From NCBI GenBank assembly GCA_903868455.1, contig CAIPVK010000004.1, positions 1 through 8,923 of the forward strand: a DNA stretch of 8,923 nucleotides, written 5' to 3'. Below, in pieces: positions 1 to 4,933 of the stretch. Every line of letters begins with the position of its first letter. The first letter of the stretch is position 1. Source of the DNA: an uncultured Opitutia bacterium (GTDB lineage: Bacteria; Verrucomicrobiota; Verrucomicrobiia; Opitutales; UBA953). The position numbers and the translations under genes were made by a program. A model generated the notes under the pieces. The model did no database searches. It saw nothing but the letters and a program-made list of their open reading frames with translations, and was not told where the DNA came from.

Positions 1-184
1 CCTCATCCTCGCCCAGCGCGCGGAGCACTACCCCATCACCAAGGCGATCTTCGCCCTCGTGTCCTCCCTCGGCAACGGCACGGAGCTGGCGGCCGCCCTC
101 GGCGTGTGGGCGATGGCCTTCCTCTCCACCGCCCTGATCGGCGCGGCGGTGCTCGGCGGCAAGCGCGGCGGGCTCGGCGGCTAG
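1..184 (+). CDS. C-terminal end of a membrane protein, probably an ABC transporter permease (partial)
   Basis: The reading frame is open from base 2 and ends in TAG at 182-184, giving the last 60 residues of a protein whose start lies left of the window. The segment contains the stretch ELAAALGVWAMAFLSTALIG, a clear final transmembrane helix, followed by a short positively charged tail (GGKRGGLGG). The text before the helix (HYPITKAIFALVSSLGNG) and the AAALGVWAM start of the helix resemble, from memory, the C-termini of binding-protein-dependent ABC permeases of the iron/thiamine/spermidine class. Such a permease forms the inner-membrane channel of an importer. The EAA loop that would prove the family is outside the window, so another polytopic membrane protein is possible. 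The gene converges with the helicase gene and overlaps its end by 4 nt. Confidence 0.5.
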   Translation, partial: LILAQRAEHYPITKAIFALVSSLGNGTELAAALGVWAMAFLSTALIGAAVLGGKRGGLGG

Positions 185-192
185 GCCGGCCC
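170..192. other. Possible bulged hairpin over the two convergent stop codons
   Basis: GGGC-T-CGGC (170-178) can pair with GCCG-GCCC (185-192), forming an 8-bp GC stem with one bulged T. The six-base loop is GGCTAG (179-184), which contains the stop codons of both converging genes. Neither side has a T-tract, so this is not a standard intrinsic terminator; it could slow polymerase or simply follow from GC-rich coding sequence. Confidence 0.2.
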
Positions 193-1905
193 GGAGGCGG
201 CCCGCACGACGGCCTCGTAGGCCTCGGGACCGGCGAGGACGTAGAGCGCGTACTTGGCGCGGGACATCCCCACGTACGCCGCGCGGCGCTCGCGCTCCGA
301 GGCAAGGCGCTCGAGGTCGACCAGCACCACGGCGTGGGCCTCGAGGCCCTTGGCCTTAGCCACGGTGGAGACGCGCAGCTCGCCGGGGCGCGCGGGACCG
401 CCCTCCCACTCCGCGACCGGGACGCCGCCCAGCTTCGCCACGCCGTGGAAGAGCTCGCGGCCGGTGCCGCGGACGCTGAGGACGGCGACCTCCTCCGGGC
501 GGTGGCGCGGGAGGACGACCTTGCGCAGCAGGGCGTCGAGCGCGTCGAGCTCGCGGCCGGCGGGCGCGAGCGCGGCGGCCACGCCCGGGCCCTCGAAGCC
601 GGAGCCGACGCCCGCGCCGTGCCCGGTGACGCGCGCGAAGGCGAGCGCCACGGGCTCGGTGTTGCGCCAGTTGCGCTCAAGGCGCGCCTCGGGGGCGGCG
701 TCGAGCTCGCGGCGCGCGGCGTCGGCCGCCGGGTGCGGCGCGGGCGGGGTCGCCGCGTAGACCAGCGCCTGGGCGGGGTCCTCGAACCAGCGCCAGCGGC
801 CGGAGGCGAAGCCGCCGCGCAGGAGCCCGCCGAGCACGCGGAGATGGTCGGGCGTCAGGCGGAAATCCTGCCCCTCGTCGACCACGAGCAGGTCGAGCTT
901 CTCCGACTCGGGCAGCGCCTCGGCGGCGGCCGCGGCGAGCGCGGCGCGCTCGACGTAGGCGGCGTGGGGCGAGCCGACCGGGACGGCCTCGAGGCCGAGG
1001 AGGAGGTCCATCTGGCGAAAGAGGGTCCCCGCGACGACGTTGGCGAGGCCCTCGCGCTCGGCGGCGGAGGCGAGATGGCGGCCGAGCAGGCGGTTGAAGC
1101 AGACGAGCCCGATGCGGGACGAGGGGCGGAGCCGCGCCTCGCGCCGGCAGGCCTCGAGGGCCATGAGAGTCTTGCCCGTGCCGGCGGGGCCGGTCACGCG
1201 CAGGCGGGGGTTGCCCTCCATCATCCGGAAGACGGCCAGCTGCTCGGCGGAGAGGCGCGCGAGCTGGGCGTCGAACTCCTCGGAGGAGAGCGAGGGCGTG
1301 AGGCGAAGGTCGGGGCGCAGGAGGTCGCGCGCGCGGCCGAGGTCGGCCGGGGCGAGCGGCGCCGGATCCGGCTGGCCGGGCTTGCGGCCGCGCCACTGCT
1401 CGAGGGCGAGGTCGAGCAGGGGCGGGATGACCTCGCCCAAGGGGCGGGCGAGGGCGCGGCGATCAAGGACGCGCGCGCGCGGCGCCTCGATGGTCGGCAG
1501 GTCGAAGTCGCAGGAGGGGAAGACGACGGCGTGGGCGTGGGGCTGGTCGGCCGCGGGGTCGGCCTCGCCGAGCTCGCGCGCGAGGTGGAGCCGGATCTCG
1601 TGGTCGTTGCGGCGGGCCTGGTGGAAGGGCGGCGCGATACGCCAGCGCCCGCGGTCGTTGACCGACCACCACGCGCCATCGACGCAGAGGACCGTCCCGC
1701 CCTTGAGCTCGAGCGTGAGCCGGCCGCGGGGATGGAGCAGGACGAAGTCGGCCTCGAACTCGCCCGCGCGCTCGCTCGCCCCAAGGTTCAGCGAGTGGAG
1801 CACGGTCCAGTCTTCGCTGAGCTCCGCGCCGAGGCGGCGCAGGAAGTCGGCCTCGGCGCGGGCGCGGCGCTCGTCGTGAACGGCCTCGGGGAGCAGGCGG
1901 GCCAT
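181..1905 (-). CDS. NERD-domain nuclease fused to a UvrD/SF1-type helicase
   Basis: A 574-residue cytoplasmic protein with no signal peptide. Residues about 15-135 form a nuclease-related (NERD) domain: GEFEADFVLLHPRGRLTLEL followed by KGG. D53, E66 and K68 fit a PD-(D/E)XK-like metal site. The rest carries superfamily 1 helicase motifs in order: Walker A GPAGTGKT (239-246), Walker B LLVVDEGQD (339-347), motif III FEDPAQ (374-379), motif IV ERNWRN (410-415), motif V STVAKAKGLEAHAVVLVD (513-530) and motif VI YVGMSRAKYALYV (544-556). All nucleotide-binding residues look intact, so it should be an active ATPase that acts on DNA or RNA; its biological role is unknown. Fusions of this type are known, often annotated only as NERD domain-containing protein, and occur both in repair and in phage-defence settings. 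ATG at 1905 lies 4 nt after the peptidase gene's TGA with no clear Shine-Dalgarno, which suggests translational coupling. Last gene of the operon. Confidence 0.9.
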   Translation of the reverse strand: MARLLPEAVHDERRARAEADFLRRLGAELSEDWTVLHSLNLGASERAGEFEADFVLLHPRGRLTLELKGGTVLCVDGAWWSVNDRGRWRIAPPFHQARRNDHEIRLHLARELGEADPAADQPHAHAVVFPSCDFDLPTIEAPRARVLDRRALARPLGEVIPPLLDLALEQWRGRKPGQPDPAPLAPADLGRARDLLRPDLRLTPSLSSEEFDAQLARLSAEQLAVFRMMEGNPRLRVTGPAGTGKTLMALEACRREARLRPSSRIGLVCFNRLLGRHLASAAEREGLANVVAGTLFRQMDLLLGLEAVPVGSPHAAYVERAALAAAAAEALPESEKLDLLVVDEGQDFRLTPDHLRVLGGLLRGGFASGRWRWFEDPAQALVYAATPPAPHPAADAARRELDAAPEARLERNWRNTEPVALAFARVTGHGAGVGSGFEGPGVAAALAPAGRELDALDALLRKVVLPRHRPEEVAVLSVRGTGRELFHGVAKLGGVPVAEWEGGPARPGELRVSTVAKAKGLEAHAVVLVDLERLASERERRAAYVGMSRAKYALYVLAGPEAYEAVVRAASGPA

Positions 1906-1909
1906 GGGC

Positions 1910-3229
1910 TCAGCGGCGACGCAGGCGCACGGTGACCCGCTCCGGCACCGGGGCGTCCGGGCCGGGATTGGGCAGGAGGGCGAAGTCGTCGCCGGCCACG
2001 GCGCCCGCGGCGGAACCAGGCAGGACCTCCCAGCCCGCGGCGTGGCGCGGCAGCAGGAGGACGGGCGGGCGGCCGCCGCGCTGCGAGCCGTTGGTGTTCA
2101 CGGGCGCGAAGGTGCGGGCGCCGGCGAGCGGCTCGAGGGTCCAGGTCAACTCGCCCGGGGCGGTCTCCGCCACGGTCTCGCGCCAGCGCAGCGGGCCGGG
2201 CGCCATCCGCGCCTCCCAAGCGGGGTCGCCGAGGTAGACGGTGACGTCGCGGTCGAAGTCGAGGCCGCGGGCCTCGGCGGCGGGCGCTCGGCCGACCCGC
2301 GCCTCGCCGAGGCGCCAGTCGAGGGCAATCAGGTTGGCGTGCCACGCCTCATTGGCGGCGAAGCGGCCAGGCTGCTCGACGAAGTAGTCGAGGACGCCCC
2401 AGCCGGCGTAGCCGAACCAGGTCGGGACCGTGTAGCCGACCATGCCGCGGACGCCGGCCGTGGCGAGGTAGGCGAGCGCCATGCAGTCGGGTTTGCCCGG
2501 GACGTTGCCGATGAGGCAGTTGCCGACCGCCAGGTAAAGCATCGGCCGTTCGTTGCGGACCGGGTGCCGGGAGCCGTCGAGCGCCTTGCCCACGACGACA
2601 CCGTCCTGGTGGACGAACACGCCGTTGCGGTAGCGGAACCCCGGCTCCCAGTTGTGCTCGGTGGCGTGGCCCGAAGTGATCCAGAGGTCGGCTCGCCCTT
2701 GGGAGAGAAGGAGGGCGATGTCGGCCGTCGAGTCCTTGGCGCCGTCCGATCGGACCGTCTCGCCGCCGCGGGCCTTGACCCAGCGCTCGCCGGCGCGGAA
2801 CTCGTCGAACCACCAGCCCTCCTCGACGCACGCGGCGGCGAAGGCCGTGCTCGCGCCGACCGCGCGGATGACGAGCGGGGCCGGGGCGACGAGGCGGCGC
2901 GCGTCGTCCGCGGTACGGCCAGTGACCAAGCCCCAGCGGAAATCGGGATAGGGGTCGGCGTCGAGACCGCGGGCGAGCCCGTGGAAGCGGCGGACCGCCT
3001 CGGCCCCGAGCTCCTCGGGGCGCGCCACCCAGGCGACGCGCGCGGGCGGGTCAGCGCGGAGCTCGGCCTCAGCCGACTCGAGCTCGACGACGCGCGATCC
3101 ATGGGCCTTCACAAGGGCATCGATCACGCCCGCCCAGGCCGGGTCGGCGCGGGTGGCGCGGGAGACGACCACGGCCGAGTCCGCGGCGGCGAGGCCGGCG
3201 GCGAGAAGCAGGGAGGCGAGCCGGAGCAT
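1910..3229 (-). CDS. Exported caspase-fold (clan CD, C25/gingipain-like) cysteine peptidase homologue
   Basis: A 439-residue protein with a short Sec signal peptide (MLRLASLLLAAGLAAADS, likely cut near residue 16-17) and no lipobox, so probably periplasmic or secreted. The N-terminal half contains ADPYPDFRWGLVTGR (91-105), comparable to the pD-hhGR segment that precedes the catalytic domain in gingipain-type proteins. Hydrophobic strand plus His, ADLWITSGHATEHNW (180-194, H188), and hydrophobic strand plus Cys, MLYLAVGNCLIGNV (230-243, C238), match the His/Cys dyad layout of clan CD peptidases. The following ALAYLATAGVRGMVGYTVPT fits the later part of the fold. H188 is followed by Ala where classic members have Gly. 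I infer a peptidase or a close non-peptidase relative; the substrate is unknown. The ATG at 3229 is well bounded, since an in-frame TAG lies at 3241-3239 just upstream. No consensus ribosome site is visible. Third gene of the operon. Confidence 0.65.
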   Translation of the reverse strand: MLRLASLLLAAGLAAADSAVVVSRATRADPAWAGVIDALVKAHGSRVVELESAEAELRADPPARVAWVARPEELGAEAVRRFHGLARGLDADPYPDFRWGLVTGRTADDARRLVAPAPLVIRAVGASTAFAAACVEEGWWFDEFRAGERWVKARGGETVRSDGAKDSTADIALLLSQGRADLWITSGHATEHNWEPGFRYRNGVFVHQDGVVVGKALDGSRHPVRNERPMLYLAVGNCLIGNVPGKPDCMALAYLATAGVRGMVGYTVPTWFGYAGWGVLDYFVEQPGRFAANEAWHANLIALDWRLGEARVGRAPAAEARGLDFDRDVTVYLGDPAWEARMAPGPLRWRETVAETAPGELTWTLEPLAGARTFAPVNTNGSQRGGRPPVLLLPRHAAGWEVLPGSAAGAVAGDDFALLPNPGPDAPVPERVTVRLRRR

Positions 3230-3236
3230 CCGGCCA

Positions 3237-3273
3237 GCCTAGGGCGCGGAGCGCCGGAGGGAAGCCCCTAGGC
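3237..3273. repeat. Perfect 8-bp inverted repeat in the redoxin-peptidase gap
   Basis: GCCTAGGG at 3237-3244 and CCCTAGGC at 3266-3273 are exact reverse complements separated by 21 nt. Each arm contains the palindrome CCTAGG. Two competing pairings overlap it: GGCGC-GGA-GCGCC (3243-3255), and AGCGCC (3250-3255) with GGCGCT (3271-3276), the latter reaching into the redoxin stop codon. The left arm ends 7 nt before the peptidase ATG. There is no T-tract, so it is not a normal terminator. It could be an mRNA structure setting expression of the downstream peptidase, a processing site, or a protein-binding site. Confidence 0.45.
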
Positions 3274-3275
3274 GC

Positions 3276-3779
3276 TCAGCGCGAGGGGAAGGTGCAGCCG
3301 GCCACGGTCTCTGCGGGAACGTCGTCTAGCCTCAGTTCCGGGGCGGGCATGCCCGCGGCGCAGGCCGCGGCCTGGGCGATCGCGGCGAGCTTAGCGCGGT
3401 CGTGCCCTCGCCAACGGCCGAGCTCGCGCCCCTCGGCGTCGAGCAGGAGCGTGGTGAGGCTACGGTCGGCGCCCAGCGCCGCCACCGTGCGAAGCTCGGG
3501 ATCGGCGAACGGCTCGAACCTCAGGCCTGCGGACGCGAGCCAGCGCGCGGCCTCCTCGGAAGGAAGGTCGACGACCGCCACGCAGCGCACCTTGCCGCCC
3601 AGGGCGGGCCGCAGACGGTCGACCTGCGGGGCGGCGCGGACGGAGCAGGCGCAGGGGGCGTGGACGAGGTGGACGAGCGTCGGGCGGCCTCCGGAACCCG
3701 CGACGAGCGCGCGCGCCTCGGGGGGCGGCGCGGCGGGGGCGGCGGCGAGGAGCGCGAGGACGGCCGCGAGCAGACGCAC
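3276..3779 (-). CDS. Exported thioredoxin-like (redoxin) protein with a CXC motif
   Basis: A 167-residue protein starting with a Sec signal peptide (MRLLAAVLALLAAAPAA, cleavage near residue 16-18), so about 150 residues mature, without a lipoprotein Cys. The fold pattern is thioredoxin-like: a hydrophobic strand RPTLVHLVH, then APCACS (41-46) at the start of a helix, a second strand VRCVAVVDLP, then RSLTTLLLDAEGRELGRWRG (106-125), the usual beta-hairpin with a glycine. The active-site position holds C43-A-C45, a CXC instead of the standard CXXC. Other cysteines are C66, C140 and C162 (AGCTF near the end). Expected role: thiol-disulfide exchange or reductase activity in the periplasm. Start is GTG at 3779-3777, supported by a perfect AAGGAGG site 8 nt upstream. 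It begins 3 nt after the channel gene's stop and is probably translated from the same message. Confidence 0.7.
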   Translation of the reverse strand: MRLLAAVLALLAAAPAAPPPEARALVAGSGGRPTLVHLVHAPCACSVRAAPQVDRLRPALGGKVRCVAVVDLPSEEAARWLASAGLRFEPFADPELRTVAALGADRSLTTLLLDAEGRELGRWRGHDRAKLAAIAQAAACAAGMPAPELRLDDVPAETVAGCTFPSR

Positions 3780-3782
3780 CGC

Positions 3783-4838
3783 TCAGGCCTCCTTGCGAAG
3801 ATGGACCGTCTGCGTGGGGAAGGCGAACTCCAGGCCGGCCTTGGCGAAGGCCTCGTAGATCGCGAGGTTCACCTCGTGCTGGACGGCGAAGAAGGGGCCG
3901 GCCTCGCGCTCGCTCACCACGTACACCACCTCGAAGTCGAGGCTGGAGGGGCCGTAATTGCGGAAGGTGACGCGTTCGAGGCGGGCCTTGGGACGGGTCG
4001 CCAGGACGCCCTCGACGACGGCGGGGACGGACCGCAGGCGCTCGGCGGGGGTGCCGTAGGTCAGGCCGAGCGTGAGGGTGACGCGGCGGTCCTCCAGACG
4101 GCGGAAGTTGTGGATGCGCGAGGCGGTGAGGTTGGTGTTGGAGATGACGAGCTCCTCGCCGGTGGCGCTGCGGATGCGGGTGGTCTTGATGCCGATCTGC
4201 TCGACGACCCCGTTCTTGTCGTCGACCCGGATGGCGTCGCCGACCTCGAAGGGCCGGTCGAAGAAGATGACGAAGTAATTGAAGAGGTCGCCCAGGATGT
4301 TCTGGGCGGCGAGCGCGATGGCGATGCCGCCGATGCCCAGGCCGGTCACGACGGCGGTGATGTCGTAGCCGAGGTTGCCGAGGAGGAAGACCGCGCCGAG
4401 CGCCCAGAGCGCGCCGCCGATGACGACCATCATGCCCTTCAGTTGGCCCATGCGCTCCCTGCCATTGGGGCGGCTGAGGAGCTGCTGCTCGAGGACGTGG
4501 CGGATGGCGGCCATCGCCAGGCGGATGACGTAGACGACCAGGACGACGGCCCAGGCGATCGAGATGGCCTTGCCGACGCGCTCCGAGAGGGCGAGCGACT
4601 GGAGCGCGACGTAGACCGCGGCGATGTCGAGCACCGGCATGATGCAACGCTCGAGGGCGCCGATGAGGAAATCGTCGAGGGTCGTCTCGGTGGTCTCGGC
4701 CAGCTTGCGGAGACGATGGAGGATGATGGCGCGGAAGACGCGCAGGCCGACCCAGATGGCGGCGAAGAGGCCGGCGGCGGTCAGGTAGGCGGCAAGGGTG
4801 TTGCCCCAGACGACCTGGGAGAGGAAGGCGGAGTCCAT
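3783..4838 (-). CDS. MscS-family small-conductance mechanosensitive channel
   Basis: A 351-residue inner-membrane protein. Predicted transmembrane helices are at about 16-40, 62-82, 90-112, 133-155 and 160-192, two more than in E. coli MscS. The last is the pore-lining helix with the family signature: small residues in VVTGLGIGGIAIALAAQNIL (163-182), then FFDRPFEVGDAIRV (192-205), the start of the cytoplasmic beta domain. The C-terminal vestibule follows (TTRIRSATGEELVISNTNL, 219-237) and the alpha/beta end (TFRNYGPSSLDFEVVYVVSE). Known role of the family: opening under membrane tension to release ions and osmolytes after hypo-osmotic shock. The ATG at 4838 is bounded by an in-frame TAG 9 nt upstream (4850-4848); no Shine-Dalgarno is evident. 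It is the first gene of the four-gene block and sits just after the autotransporter's terminator, so the block's promoter should lie in the short gap before it. Confidence 0.93.
   Translation of the reverse strand: MDSAFLSQVVWGNTLAAYLTAAGLFAAIWVGLRVFRAIILHRLRKLAETTETTLDDFLIGALERCIMPVLDIAAVYVALQSLALSERVGKAISIAWAVVLVVYVIRLAMAAIRHVLEQQLLSRPNGRERMGQLKGMMVVIGGALWALGAVFLLGNLGYDITAVVTGLGIGGIAIALAAQNILGDLFNYFVIFFDRPFEVGDAIRVDDKNGVVEQIGIKTTRIRSATGEELVISNTNLTASRIHNFRRLEDRRVTLTLGLTYGTPAERLRSVPAVVEGVLATRPKARLERVTFRNYGPSSLDFEVVYVVSEREAGPFFAVQHEVNLAIYEAFAKAGLEFAFPTQTVHLRKEA
3788..3794 (-). promoter_or_regulatory. Strong ribosome binding site for the redoxin gene
   Basis: The minus strand reads AAGGAGG here, a perfect Shine-Dalgarno core, with 8 nt to the GTG start at 3779. 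It lies inside the last codons of the channel gene. It fixes the GTG as the start and stands out because the other minus-strand genes with visible starts lack a recognisable site. Confidence 0.8.
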
Positions 4839-4878
4839 GCGGCGGGTCTAGCGCGTCGGGGCGGGTTGGCAAGCGCCG

Positions 4879-4912
4879 CAAAGCAAGGGGCCCCGCCTGG
4901 CGGCGGGGCCCC
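4879..4912 (-). terminator. Intrinsic terminator of the autotransporter gene
   Basis: A perfect 11-bp stem, GGGGCCCCGCC (4887-4897) with GGCGGGGCCCC (4902-4912), closes a 4-nt loop. Read on the minus strand it begins 21 nt after the autotransporter TGA and is followed by TTGCTTTG (4886-4879), a moderate T-rich tail. Orientation and position fit Rho-independent termination that separates the autotransporter from the co-directional channel operon. The T-tract is interrupted, so some readthrough is possible. Confidence 0.85.
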
Positions 4913-4933
4913 GACGTCCCTACCGGGACCGGA

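Noticed and set aside
106..1935. 609-codon open frame on the + strand opposite the helicase gene
   Set aside because: The product is a low-complexity Gly/Ala/Arg/Glu string with no motif, while the opposite strand encodes every helicase motif. Long antisense frames are expected at this GC content.
3243..3255. GGCGC-GGA-GCGCC as an intrinsic terminator after the redoxin gene
   Set aside because: The stem is only 5 bp, has no T-tract on either strand, and competes with the longer inverted repeat.
1904..3271. 455-codon open frame on the + strand opposite the peptidase gene
   Set aside because: No recognisable domain or ribosome site; the opposite strand has a signal peptide and a catalytic dyad pattern.
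181..4838. Calling the operon a phage-defence system
   Set aside because: Only the NERD-helicase hints at defence. The peptidase and redoxin have export signals and the channel is a housekeeping type, and no mobile or other defence genes are seen nearby.
4845..4872. Promoter for the channel operon: TTGCCA, 16-nt spacer, TAGACC on the minus strand
   Set aside because: The -10 match is weak (3 of 6) and it would start transcription almost at the ATG. A promoter is expected in this gap but I cannot support this one.
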